Source: CALZFJ01 sp964459845 (GTDB lineage: Bacteria; Bacteroidota; Bacteroidia; Bacteroidales; Muribaculaceae). From it: 25,376 nt of DNA. The DNA is taken from assembly GCA_964459845.1 (NCBI GenBank), contig CAYWOC010000032.1, positions 1 through 25,376 of the forward strand, written 5' to 3'. Under the pieces are notes generated by a model that saw nothing but the letters and a program-made list of their open reading frames with translations, searched no databases and was not told the origin of the DNA. The translations under genes were made by a program, and so were the position numbers. Below, piece after piece: positions 9,241 to 17,120 of the stretch. The stretch's first letter is position 1. The number at the start of each line of letters is the position of its first letter.

Positions 9241-9273
9241 TTGTTATTGAGATTGATTTAGCAAATGCGCAGA

Positions 9274-9954
9274 TTATTTGTCTTCGCCAGCTTGAGCCTT
9301 AGCGCGGACAAGATATTTCTCAACGTCGATGTTATAGTTTGCGGCAAAATCAGGATATTTGTCCTTGATTGTCTGGAAAATCTCAGCCTCAGCCTTGAAG
9401 TTCTTTTGCTCGCGGTAGATGGTAGCCTTCTTCATCAAGAAGAGCGGAGTGTAGAGCGAGTTGTCGCCAGAAAGTGACACTGCCTTGTCGAAAGCGGAAA
9501 GAGCCTCATCGTATTTCTTCAAGTTCACATAGCAGTCGCCGAGAAGCGATTGAGAAGCCGGACCCACGATAGTGCCTTCAGCGTCGAAATTCTTGATGCT
9601 CTCGATAGCCTCTTGGTATTTTCCCTTTTGATAAAGGATGATAGCCGCATTCAAGTTGGCGCGGTTAGCAGGGCTGTTGCTGTATTTGCTTGCCACAGCA
9701 AGATATTCTTTAAGTGCGATAGAATCGTTGCCCATCGACAAGTCCTGGTCAGCTTTAGCGATTTCAGTTTTCGCCTTTTCCATATTAGGATTGTGGATGC
9801 CATAAACATATCCAAGAACAATTAGTGCCACAACTACAATAGCACCGACTGCCCAATAGATGTATTTCTTGTTGTTCTCTACTTTTTGCTCAATAGATGA
9901 AAGCGATTCGTTAAGCTCGTCAATTGATGTACGAGTAGTTTCTTGTTTAGCCAT
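9274..9954 (-). CDS. Membrane-anchored tetratricopeptide-repeat protein (YfgM-like architecture)
   Basis: The 226-residue protein has a polar N-terminus, one membrane helix (about 31-51, YIYWAVGAIVVVALIVLGYV) and then TPR-type helical repeats facing the periplasm, including YQKGKYQEAIESIKNF and LGDCYVNLKKYDEALSAFDKAV. The architecture resembles YfgM/TPR_21 proteins that assist at the Sec translocon, but the exact role in Bacteroidota is not established. In several Bacteroidales genomes, as I recall, a gene of this type adjoins ribH and recF; here it stands alone on the minus strand, thousands of bases from both. A good promoter box lies 52 bases upstream of its ATG. Confidence 0.85.
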   Translation of the reverse strand: MAKQETTRTSIDELNESLSSIEQKVENNKKYIYWAVGAIVVVALIVLGYVYGIHNPNMEKAKTEIAKADQDLSMGNDSIALKEYLAVASKYSNSPANRANLNAAIILYQKGKYQEAIESIKNFDAEGTIVGPASQSLLGDCYVNLKKYDEALSAFDKAVSLSGDNSLYTPLFLMKKATIYREQKNFKAEAEIFQTIKDKYPDFAANYNIDVEKYLVRAKAQAGEDK

Positions 9955-10005
9955 TTTGTTTATAATAACTATGTTAATGTTAAAAATTTCACAAATTCAG
10001 TTTTG

Positions 10006-10013
10006 CAAAATTA
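10006..10013 (-). promoter_or_regulatory. Bacteroidota -7 box of the TPR gene
   Basis: Read on the minus strand this is TAATTTTG, a full match to TAnnTTTG, with only a weak upstream TTTC/TTTA element. It implies a leader of roughly 45 bases before the ATG at 9954. Confidence 0.55.
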
Positions 10014-10151
10014 ATAGTTATTCCGATATAAAGGAAATAAATTGTGCGTTTTTTTGCGGTTAAACCTCTAAAAAGTGAAAAAGGCAGGAAAAAGATGCAC
10101 TAAGTATTACTTTTCAGACCTCTGTTTTACCGAGAAATATGCAGAAATGCT

Positions 10152-10159
10152 TATTTTTG
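10152..10159 (+). promoter_or_regulatory. Possible -7 box of the glycosyltransferase gene
   Basis: TATTTTTG matches TAnnTTTG. The upstream partner is weak (a TTTT run near 10125-10128). Transcription would begin near 10165, before both candidate start codons of the downstream gene. Confidence 0.4.
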
Positions 10160-10222
10160 TGGCATTGAGAGATGATTGCCCGAACGACCGGTTTCGGGCT
10201 TAATAACAAAAAAGCGGCGGAT

Positions 10223-11482
10223 ATGCGCATAATTCAGATAAATTCGTTTTTCTCGGCTGGCGGAACTGCGCGGGTAGTAAATGGCATATATCATGCGGCA
10301 AAGGCTGCCGGTGATGAGTGTGTGGTGGCTGCCGCCCGGGGTGCAATGGTGCGGCCATGCGATTCTTTTCGCATCTGCGGCAAGGCTTCGGTGTATGTGA
10401 ATGCAGCGGCGGCGCGGATTCTCGACAATGAGGGGCTTAATGCTGCGAAAAGCACGGTGCGGCTGATGGAGGCAATAAGGGATTATGCTCCCGATGTGAT
10501 TCATCTGCATAATCTGCATGGATATTATCTTAACGTCGAGCTGCTTTTTGATTTCTTGAAGGAATATGGGCGGCAGGTGGTGTGGACTTTGCACGACTGC
10601 TGGGCCATGACCGGGCATTGCGCATGGTTCACTTCGGCGAAGTGCGGAAAGTGGAGCTTGCCGGGCGGATGTGGCGACGATTGCTGCCAGCGGCAAGAGT
10701 ATCCGGCAAGCTGGCTGCTCAGCAATGCGCGGCGTAATTTCAGACGGAAATGTGAGGCGTTCACCGGGGTTGAGAACTTGACTGTGGTAACACCGTCGGT
10801 GTGGCTTGCCGGCTGTGTGAGGCAATCGATGTTGAAGGAATATCCTGTCGAGGTGATATATAACGGAGTGGACACCGAGAATGTGTTCAAGCCAGTACCT
10901 AACCGTGTGAAAAGCCAGTATGGAATAAGCGAAAGACAGACTTTGCTGCTTGGTGTGGCATCGCCTTGGAGCCGTCGCAAGGGGCTTGCCAAATTTGTGG
11001 AGCTGTCGCGCCGCCTCGGCAGAGAATATGTGATTGCGCTGGTAGGCGTGAGCTACAGTCAGCGTAGGCTTCTGCCCGAAAATATAATTGCTGTCCCGGA
11101 ATTGAGCGACCGCGAGCTTACCGAGCATTATTCGGCAGCCGACTTGCTGCTGAATCTGTCGGAAGAAGAGACATTCGGGCTTGTCTCCGTTGAGGCACTT
11201 GCCTGTGGCACACCAGTGCTTGTGCTTGACTCCACAGCTTGCCCAGAAACTGTGGATGGCGCATGCGGCATTGTGGTGGATGCCAAGAGCGGGATTGATG
11301 GAATAGAGGCAGCCATCACTGCCGGCGAGTGGCGCAGCATGTCGGCAGAGGCTTGCCGCTTTCGTGCGCAGAAATTCTCTGCCAAAACGCAATTTCACAA
11401 ATATATTGAGTTATATCATGGGGGGGGTAATTTGTCCTTAATAGTTGATTTTGGCTTGATTTGGGGGATTGATGCGGCATAG
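10223..11482 (+). CDS. GT4-type glycosyltransferase (GT-B fold)
   Basis: It transfers a sugar from a nucleotide-sugar donor, probably in surface polysaccharide or glycolipid synthesis. The ATG at 10223 starts MRIIQINSFFSAGGTARV, the usual N-terminus of this group; an in-frame ATG at 10172 would add 17 non-conserved residues. Visible motifs are HLHNLHGYYLN, WTLHDCWAMTGHCA followed by a cysteine cluster (about 141-155) typical of a Bacteroidales subgroup, VIYNGVDT, the SPWSRRKGL region, and the donor-site segment EEETFGLVSVEALACGTPV with its E-x7-E pattern. The last 17 residues, after IELYHGGG, are unlike the family. They are read through a run of eight G at 11420-11427: one extra G gives an immediate stop, and one fewer gives a stop a few codons later. 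The true C-terminus is therefore uncertain. Confidence 0.88.
   Translation: MRIIQINSFFSAGGTARVVNGIYHAAKAAGDECVVAAARGAMVRPCDSFRICGKASVYVNAAAARILDNEGLNAAKSTVRLMEAIRDYAPDVIHLHNLHGYYLNVELLFDFLKEYGRQVVWTLHDCWAMTGHCAWFTSAKCGKWSLPGGCGDDCCQRQEYPASWLLSNARRNFRRKCEAFTGVENLTVVTPSVWLAGCVRQSMLKEYPVEVIYNGVDTENVFKPVPNRVKSQYGISERQTLLLGVASPWSRRKGLAKFVELSRRLGREYVIALVGVSYSQRRLLPENIIAVPELSDRELTEHYSAADLLLNLSEEETFGLVSVEALACGTPVLVLDSTACPETVDGACGIVVDAKSGIDGIEAAITAGEWRSMSAEACRFRAQKFSAKTQFHKYIELYHGGGNLSLIVDFGLIWGIDAA
11420..11427 (+). repeat. G8 homopolymer near the 3' end of the glycosyltransferase gene
   Basis: Eight consecutive G sit inside codons for Gly-Gly-Gly. A slip by one base changes or ends the frame within a few codons, so the tract is a possible slipped-strand site or sequencing-length error. 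Confidence 0.9.
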
Positions 11483-11483
11483 C

Positions 11484-11515
11484 TTTGTGTATGTGGTGTA
11501 AAATTTGTAATTTTG
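11484..11515 (+). promoter_or_regulatory. Promoter of the acyltransferase-lptE-secG operon
   Basis: TTTG (11484-11487), a 20-base spacer and TAATTTTG (11508-11515) match the Bacteroidota primary-sigma consensus closely. It lies just after the glycosyltransferase stop and about 20 bases before the ATG at 11535. Confidence 0.75.
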
Positions 11516-11534
11516 CGTTGATAAATATACACTT

Positions 11535-12386
11535 ATGGAGAATAAAGAAAATAATGATATAGTTGTTAAGCCCGATGTTTTAGACTATGATGACATTCGC
11601 AAGATGGTGCCTTTCTTCGAAGGGAAGGAGAAATTGGTGAATAGATTGTTCAAATTGCTGTCGGTGGATAAGGTGAATTGGCTTCATCGCCACAACTGCG
11701 CCACTCCGGGTGCGCCATTCGTGGCAGGGTTGCTGCGCGACCTCGACATAAAGCTCAAAATCGACAATGAGCAGCAGCTCGACAATCTGCCTGAAGGGGC
11801 ATTCATCACGGTGTCAAACCATCCGTTTGGCGCACTCGACGGAATCATACTCATCCATATGCTCGCTTCACGCCGCCCCGACTTCAAGGTGATGGTGAAC
11901 ATGGTGCTTAACTATATCACTGCCATGCGGCCAAACTTTATTGCGGTGGATCCGCTTGCCAGCGACGATCCTGCGAAGCGTGCCGTGACGATGAGGGGAA
12001 TACGCGATGCCATGGTGCATGTGAAGAGCGGCAAGCCGCTCGGCTTCTTCCCTGCCGGAGCTGTGTCGAAGCTCAACAGGCACTTGCGCATAGAGGATCG
12101 TGAATGGCAGTCTTCAATCATAAGACTTATAAAGCAATTGAAAGTGCCTGTGGTGCCTATTTATTTTCATGGACACAACAGCACTTGGTTCAATATATTG
12201 GGTGTCATCAGTTGGCAGTTGCGCACATTGCGCTTGCCCGCTGAGGTGTTCCGCAAGAAAGGCTCTACGTTTCACATTTCGGTGGGCGATGTGATTACTC
12301 CAGAAGAGCAGGCTAAATATACCACAATAGAGGAGCTTGGCGATTTCTTGAAAAGTAAAACTTATTCGATGAGGAACTGGAAATGA
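11535..12386 (+). CDS. PlsC-like lysophospholipid acyltransferase
   Basis: The 283-residue protein belongs to the acyltransferases that move a fatty acyl chain onto a lysophospholipid or related lipid at the membrane. It shows the catalytic NHx4D motif as NHPFGALD (95-102), and the later GFFPAGAVSKL segment corresponds to the FPEG substrate-binding motif, with Ala in place of Glu. The exact acceptor is unknown: it could be lysophosphatidic acid, an aminolipid or a lipid A-type substrate. The stop codon overlaps the next start as ATGA (12383-12386), so translation of the sigma-54 activator is probably coupled. A strong promoter lies immediately upstream. Confidence 0.85.
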   Translation: MENKENNDIVVKPDVLDYDDIRKMVPFFEGKEKLVNRLFKLLSVDKVNWLHRHNCATPGAPFVAGLLRDLDIKLKIDNEQQLDNLPEGAFITVSNHPFGALDGIILIHMLASRRPDFKVMVNMVLNYITAMRPNFIAVDPLASDDPAKRAVTMRGIRDAMVHVKSGKPLGFFPAGAVSKLNRHLRIEDREWQSSIIRLIKQLKVPVVPIYFHGHNSTWFNILGVISWQLRTLRLPAEVFRKKGSTFHISVGDVITPEEQAKYTTIEELGDFLKSKTYSMRNWK

Positions 12387-13687
12387 TGACATCAAATATT
12401 TCTCCCGAAATTCTGTCGGCAAAGCAGAATTATTCAATCGTTGGCAACGCTCCCGACCTCGTGAATGCGATAGGGCGCGCGTTGCAGTCGGCAAAGACCG
12501 ACCTCTCGGTGCTTATCATAGGAGAGAGCGGAGCCGGCAAGGAATTCTTCCCGAAGATTATACACTACAACAGCGCGCGTAAACACAGCAAATATATTGC
12601 GGTGAACTGTGGAGCGATACCAGAGGGCACTATCGATTCCGAGCTTTTCGGGCATGAGAAGGGCGCGTTCACCGGTGCCATTTCCGACCGCAAGGGTTAC
12701 TTCGAGGAAGCCAACGGCGGAACTATATTCCTCGACGAAGTGGCGGAGCTGCCAATCACAACACAGGCGCGGCTGCTGCGCGTGCTTGAGTCGGGCGAAT
12801 ATATCAGAGTAGGCTCGTCGGAGGTGAAAAAGACCAACATACGAGTGGTGGCGGCCACTAATAAGAACATGCTTCAGGCTGTGAATGAGGGCAAATTTCG
12901 TGCCGACCTGTATTACCGGTTATCTACAATCCTGATAACCATCCCGCCACTGCGCGAGCGCGGTAACGACATATTGCTGCTCACGCACAAGTTCTCGTCG
13001 GAATTTTCGGAGAAATACCATACAGCACCGGTGAAGTTCGACGATTCGGCAAAGTCTGTGCTGCTGAGCTACCGCTGGCCGGGCAATGTGCGCCAATTAA
13101 AGAATGTGGTGGAGCAAATAGCCCTTTTTGAAGACGGCAACACGGTGGACGGCGAGCTGATAAAGCGAAAATATCTGCCACAATATAGCACCGAGTATAA
13201 GCCTGCTGTGGCTTCGTCGCCTACATTCGATTACACACGCGAGCGCGAAATCCTGTTCAAGCTGATATTCAAGATGCAGAGTGAGATTGACGAGCTTCGC
13301 GAGATGGTAGAGCATGGGGCGACACCGCAGAATATTCGCCGGGAATGTATAGGTGCAGCCGCACAAGAGGTGCAGGACATGGAGCATAAGATTGGCAAGT
13401 CGCTGGTGAAGATGCCAACGATGAAGTCGCCGATGTTTGATTCGGCATCAACCGCCGGTGACGTGATCCCCGAGGTGGTGGCATCACATCCAGTTGGTGC
13501 GGTCGGCGAGAGCGTTCCTGATGCCACGCATATAGACATAGAGCCGAAGACGCTCGAAGACTCGGAACGCGAGATGATAAAAAGCTCGCTTGAGCGAAAT
13601 GGCGGAAAGCGCAAGAAGACGGCTCAGGAGCTGAATATTTCGGAGCGCACACTTTATCGCAAGATAAAGGAATACGGGCTTGAATGA
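12383..13687 (+). CDS. Orphan sigma-54-dependent AAA+ transcriptional activator
   Basis: This is an enhancer-binding protein that uses ATP to open promoters held by RpoN. In order the 434 residues show a very short N-terminus with no receiver or sensor domain, Walker A GESGAGKE (47-54), the sigma-54-contacting loop GAFTGA (94-99), Walker B GGTIFLDE (112-119), the RWPGNVRQLKN segment (231-241), a low-complexity linker, and a C-terminal Fis-type helix-turn-helix (about 398-434) ending TLYRKIKEYGLE. The absence of a regulatory domain means its activity may be set by level or by a partner. It overlaps the acyltransferase by four bases and precedes lptE, in an operon devoted to the envelope. Confidence 0.94.
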   Translation: MMTSNISPEILSAKQNYSIVGNAPDLVNAIGRALQSAKTDLSVLIIGESGAGKEFFPKIIHYNSARKHSKYIAVNCGAIPEGTIDSELFGHEKGAFTGAISDRKGYFEEANGGTIFLDEVAELPITTQARLLRVLESGEYIRVGSSEVKKTNIRVVAATNKNMLQAVNEGKFRADLYYRLSTILITIPPLRERGNDILLLTHKFSSEFSEKYHTAPVKFDDSAKSVLLSYRWPGNVRQLKNVVEQIALFEDGNTVDGELIKRKYLPQYSTEYKPAVASSPTFDYTREREILFKLIFKMQSEIDELREMVEHGATPQNIRRECIGAAAQEVQDMEHKIGKSLVKMPTMKSPMFDSASTAGDVIPEVVASHPVGAVGESVPDATHIDIEPKTLEDSEREMIKSSLERNGGKRKKTAQELNISERTLYRKIKEYGLE

Positions 13688-13721
13688 CGAAAAAGCATAC
13701 AACAGAAAAGAAAAAATTTTT

Positions 13722-14231
13722 ATGTTACGCCGTATATTTGCAATAATAGCCATCATAGTGATTTCGCAGGCGTGCTCCATCTCCTATAAATTCAATGGGG
13801 CAGCACTCGACTACAGCATATACAAGACTATATCCATATCGGAGTTCCCGATACGCGCCGCACTGGTGTATCCGCCATTGCAGCAGACATTCGAGAACAA
13901 GCTGAATGATATGGTCACCCGCCAGACGCGTTTGCGAGTGGTGGACTCCAACAATACCGACCTGCGCCTTGAAGGAGAGATAACAGGCTACTCGCTGTCG
14001 CCTCAGGCGGTGAATGAGGATGCCTACGCATCACAGACACGCCTCACGATAACCGTGCGTGTGAAGTATTCCAACAACAAGGACAATTCTCAGGATATTG
14101 ACCAGACGTTCTCGGCATACCGCGACTTCTCAAGCGACCAGATGCTGACCGATGTTCAAGACGAGCTTTGCTCTCAGATATGCGATGAGCTGACCACTCT
14201 TATTTTCAATGCAACACTGGGTAACTGGTAA
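13722..14231 (+). CDS. lptE: LptE-family LPS-assembly lipoprotein
   Basis: LptE plugs the LptD barrel in the outer membrane and helps insert lipopolysaccharide. The ATG at 13722 yields 169 residues with a lipoprotein signal ending ISQAC (Cys18). An in-frame TTG at 13680 would overlap the previous gene and add 14 residues before the signal. The mature part begins SISYKFNGAALDYSIYKT and contains the IRAALVYPPLQQTFENKL and LEGEITGYSLSPQAV segments seen in Bacteroidota LptE proteins. The order activator - lptE - TPR-like - secG is recurrent in Bacteroidales and supports the call. Confidence 0.88.
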   Translation: MLRRIFAIIAIIVISQACSISYKFNGAALDYSIYKTISISEFPIRAALVYPPLQQTFENKLNDMVTRQTRLRVVDSNNTDLRLEGEITGYSLSPQAVNEDAYASQTRLTITVRVKYSNNKDNSQDIDQTFSAYRDFSSDQMLTDVQDELCSQICDELTTLIFNATLGNW

Positions 14232-14240
14232 ATATGACTT

Positions 14241-15047
14241 ATGAACAACAATATCTCAGACGACATAAGAGAAATATTCAATAATCAGCAAGCCACCGTG
14301 TCGCGCGTATGGCTCGATGAGGCTATGGCAAAATGCCCAAGCTCACCGCTGCCGCTGCTGCTGTATCTTCAGCGCAACAAGGATGCCGACGACACGGATT
14401 TCCGTGAGAAACTGCTCGGGCGGCTTGCGGTGATGTGTCCCGACAGGGTGGCGCTGTTTGATGCAGTGGGCGAAGACGCTGACCGCTTTGCCGACTTCTA
14501 TCCTAAGGCAGAGGCGACGGCAAAGCCCGACACAAACGCTACAATAGATTCGTTCCTTGACCATTTCGGCAATAACGATGCCAAGGAGATTGAGGCTCTG
14601 AACCAGATAATATTCAATCCCACTCCCGACTATTCCACAATCCTTGCCGCCGAAGAGGAGAAGAGCGTGCCTACCGAGGCAGAGATGAGCGGCGAGGGTG
14701 TGGATGAGAAAGATGCACTTATCAACCGTTTCATAGCACAGTCGAAAGAAAAGATGGGGCATTTCCCGGCAAGCGTCGTGGATAATCCTGTGTCGGCACC
14801 AGCCAAGGCCGAGGAAGAGCCGTTGCCGCCAGCCGACCCTGTCAAGAAGAAGCCAGAGGCGGCCGATGATTCAACTTTCAGCGAAAGTTTGGCGAAAATT
14901 TATATAAAACAAGGTAAATATGCTAAGGCTTTGGAAATTATTAAAAACATAAGTTTGAAATTTCCAGAAAAAAGTATTTACTTTGCAGACCAAATGCGTT
15001 TCTTGAAGAAATTGATTCTAAACGAGCAAATAAACAACAAAAAATAG
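14241..15047 (+). CDS. TPR-like protein of unknown function between lptE and secG
   Basis: The 268-residue protein has no signal peptide or membrane helix. It is acidic and probably disordered in the middle (Asp/Glu/Pro/Ala-rich, about 80-215). At the C-terminus it shows a single TPR-like helical hairpin (ESLAKIYIKQGKYAKALEII followed by SLKFPEKSIYFADQMRFL). The gene occupies the same place in other Bacteroidales as far as I recall, but no function is known to me. It starts nine bases after lptE and stops three bases before secG, so it is co-expressed with envelope-export genes. A scaffold role is conceivable but unproven. Confidence 0.75.
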   Translation: MNNNISDDIREIFNNQQATVSRVWLDEAMAKCPSSPLPLLLYLQRNKDADDTDFREKLLGRLAVMCPDRVALFDAVGEDADRFADFYPKAEATAKPDTNATIDSFLDHFGNNDAKEIEALNQIIFNPTPDYSTILAAEEEKSVPTEAEMSGEGVDEKDALINRFIAQSKEKMGHFPASVVDNPVSAPAKAEEEPLPPADPVKKKPEAADDSTFSESLAKIYIKQGKYAKALEIIKNISLKFPEKSIYFADQMRFLKKLILNEQINNKK

Positions 15048-15050
15048 AAT

Positions 15051-15425
15051 ATGTACGCTTTACTTACAATTTTAATTTTAGTGGCATCAATCCTGTTGAT
15101 TGGTGTAGTTCTTATCCAGAAATCTAAAGGTGGAGGTCTTGCTTCCAACTTCTCAAGCTCAAACCAAATTATGGGTGTACGCAAGACTACCGATTTCGTT
15201 GAGAAGGCAACATGGACACTTGCCATCACAATCTGTGTATTGAGCATTTTTACAGCATTCGTAGCTCCACGCAACCTTGTGCAAGGCGGAGCATCACGCG
15301 TGAGCGACGCAAAGCAAGAGCAGACAGCTACTCCATTTGCTACGCAAAAGCAGCAAGCTCCGGCTCAGCAGTCGGCACCAGCCGCACCAGCTCAGCAACA
15401 AGCTCCTGCAGCTCCTGCAAAATAA
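15051..15425 (+). CDS. secG: Preprotein translocase subunit SecG
   Basis: SecG is a small inner-membrane subunit of the SecYEG channel. The 124-residue protein has two membrane helices (about 1-20 and 54-74) separated by the conserved loop IQKSKGGGLASNFSSSNQIM, which is diagnostic of SecG. It is longer than the roughly 75-residue minimal form because of a C-terminal tail of Gln, Ala and Pro. It is the last gene of the operon and lies three bases after the TPR-like gene; a hairpin terminator follows. Confidence 0.95.
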   Translation: MYALLTILILVASILLIGVVLIQKSKGGGLASNFSSSNQIMGVRKTTDFVEKATWTLAITICVLSIFTAFVAPRNLVQGGASRVSDAKQEQTATPFATQKQQAPAQQSAPAAPAQQQAPAAPAK

Positions 15426-15478
15426 TAGAAGTAAGGGAAAGCCTCAGTAAAGATATAGAAGATATGCTTTATCAAGAT

Positions 15479-15512
15479 AGCGGTCTGGCTACACATTGCC
15501 AGTCCGCTTTTT
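15479..15512 (+). terminator. Rho-independent terminator after secG
   Basis: Arms 15479-15489 and 15498-15508 form an 11-position stem with one central T-T mismatch and an eight-base loop; a T5 run (15508-15512) follows. Confidence 0.82.
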
Positions 15513-15624
15513 GAGGTTATGGCGGTGGCATCATGCTGTGTCAATGCCATACTTCACGAAAAAGCCAGATTGCGGCCTCGTGATAAACACTGCTGCGGCT
15601 GCTGTTTCTTTCGGGGAAATTTTG

Positions 15625-15632
15625 TAAATTTG
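15625..15632 (+). promoter_or_regulatory. -7 box of recF, implying a near-leaderless transcript
   Basis: TAAATTTG (15625-15632) is a full match to TAnnTTTG and ends only five bases before the recF ATG at 15638. The expected start of transcription therefore falls on or next to the start codon. The upstream element is weak (TTTC at 15605-15608). Confidence 0.6.
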
Positions 15633-15637
15633 CGGAT

Positions 15638-16774
15638 ATGATACTCAAGAACATTTCGATATTGAATTTCAAGAACATTGCGGAGGCGAATATGACGTTT
15701 TCGCCCAAAATCAATTGCTTCACAGGCAATAATGGCATGGGCAAGACCAATATCCTTGATGCAATCTATTATCTCAGCTTCTGCAAAAGCAGCGTAACGC
15801 AGGGCGGAGATGCACCCGTGATAAACTATGATGCCGACATGCTGCTGCTGCAAGGACAATACGAGCGTCGTGGCGACGAGGAGAACATATCCATAGGCAT
15901 CCAGCGGGGCAAGCGCAAGGCAGTGAAGCGCAACGGAAAGGAGTATCAGAGGCTCAGCCAGCACATAGGACTGCTGCCCATAGTGATGGTGTCGCCGCTC
16001 GACTGGGAGCTGATACGCGGTTCGGGCGAAGAACGCCGCCGGTTCATGGACCAGATTATCTCTCAAAGCGACAGTGAATACCTCGATGCCCTTATTCGCT
16101 ACAATAAGGCTCTTGAAAACAGGAATGTGCTGATAAAACGCGGATTCCGCGACCCCTTGCTTTTTGAAACCGTAGAGGAGCAGATGTGTGCCGCTGCGGC
16201 TTATATATATGATGTGCGTGTGAGATGGATTGAGGAGTTCTCTCCCATATTCCTGCAATACTATCAGGATATAGCGCAAAGCGGCGAGGTCGTGAGCGTG
16301 AAGTATCGCAGCCACTTGAATGATGCGACTATGCGCGAGCTGCTCAATGCCAACCGGGAGCGAGACATGGTGATTGGATATACGACCCATGGGGTGCATC
16401 GCGACGACATTGAGCTTATGCTTGGCGACTACTCGATGCGCAAAACCGGGTCGCAGGGACAATGCAAGACCTATACGATAGCATTGAGGCTGGCTCAGTT
16501 CGACTTCTTGAAGCGCAGAAGCGGAATCACCCCCATACTTCTTCTTGACGACATATTCGACAAGCTCGACGCTCACCGCGTGGAGAATATCATAAGTGTG
16601 GTGAACGATGGCGGACAGGCGGCGCGCTTCGGGCAAATATTCATAACCGACACCAACCGTACTCACCTCGATGACATAATCCGCAGCGTGGGCAGCGACT
16701 ATAAAATATTTGTCGTGGAGCGTGGAGCGTGCAGTGAGGTGAGCAGCGGAGCAGGAGGCTCCGATAGCGTATAA
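15638..16774 (+). CDS. recF: DNA replication and repair protein RecF
   Basis: RecF is an SMC-like ATPase that helps load RecA at single-strand gaps through RecFOR. The 378 residues start MILKNISILNFKNI and carry Walker A GNNGMGKT (30-37), the ABC-type signature region GSQGQCKTYTIALRLAQF, and Walker B PILLLDDIFDKLD. The start is fixed by the family N-terminus. The stop overlaps the DUF721 gene by one base (TAATG), suggesting coupling. The recF-DUF721 pairing is a common bacterial arrangement. The last 20 or so residues are Ser/Gly-rich and probably unstructured. Confidence 0.96.
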   Translation: MILKNISILNFKNIAEANMTFSPKINCFTGNNGMGKTNILDAIYYLSFCKSSVTQGGDAPVINYDADMLLLQGQYERRGDEENISIGIQRGKRKAVKRNGKEYQRLSQHIGLLPIVMVSPLDWELIRGSGEERRRFMDQIISQSDSEYLDALIRYNKALENRNVLIKRGFRDPLLFETVEEQMCAAAAYIYDVRVRWIEEFSPIFLQYYQDIAQSGEVVSVKYRSHLNDATMRELLNANRERDMVIGYTTHGVHRDDIELMLGDYSMRKTGSQGQCKTYTIALRLAQFDFLKRRSGITPILLLDDIFDKLDAHRVENIISVVNDGGQAARFGQIFITDTNRTHLDDIIRSVGSDYKIFVVERGACSEVSSGAGGSDSV

Positions 16775-17064
16775 TGAAATATACTCAGGCTGAAACGGTG
16801 GGTGACATAATCACCAAGCTGCTGAAAGAGGAGCATCTTGAGAACAAATTCGATGAGCAGCGTGTAGTGATGTTGTGGCAGGAAGTCGTGGGACCGGGCA
16901 TAAACCGCTACACTGCAAACCGCTATGTGAAGGACGGAACGCTGTTTGTCACAATCACATCGGCTCCGCTCCGCAACGAGCTTATGCTTAATCGCTCATT
17001 GCTTATTGCTCGGCTCAATGACCTCGTGGGGCGAGAAGTGATACATGAAATTATTTTCCGATAG
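16774..17064 (+). CDS. DUF721/DciA-family protein
   Basis: The 96-residue protein matches the DUF721 pattern: WQEVVGPGINRYTANRYVKD, then GTLFVTITSAPLRNELMLN. Members of this family that have been studied (DciA) load or stimulate the replicative helicase DnaB where DnaC is missing, which would fit a bacterium of this group. Whether this short form does so is inference. It overlaps recF by one base and is the last gene of that unit. The 175-base gap after it holds the repeat array of the next gene. Confidence 0.88.
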   Translation: MKYTQAETVGDIITKLLKEEHLENKFDEQRVVMLWQEVVGPGINRYTANRYVKDGTLFVTITSAPLRNELMLNRSLLIARLNDLVGREVIHEIIFR

Positions 17065-17120
17065 TGGATTTTGCAGCCTGTCCGTTCCAAGCGCATATTA
17101 CTTTAATGTTGAAATTTTTT

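Noticed and set aside
10172..10222. ATG start at 10172 for the glycosyltransferase
   Set aside because: It adds 17 residues outside the family N-terminus; the ATG at 10223 matches the usual start, though the earlier one cannot be fully excluded.
10151..11398. A 415-codon open frame on the minus strand
   Set aside because: It lies over the well-supported glycosyltransferase gene, is rich in His, Cys and Arg as antisense frames are, and has no family features.
15554..16666. A 370-codon open frame on the minus strand
   Set aside because: It is the antisense shadow of recF, whose motifs are unambiguous.
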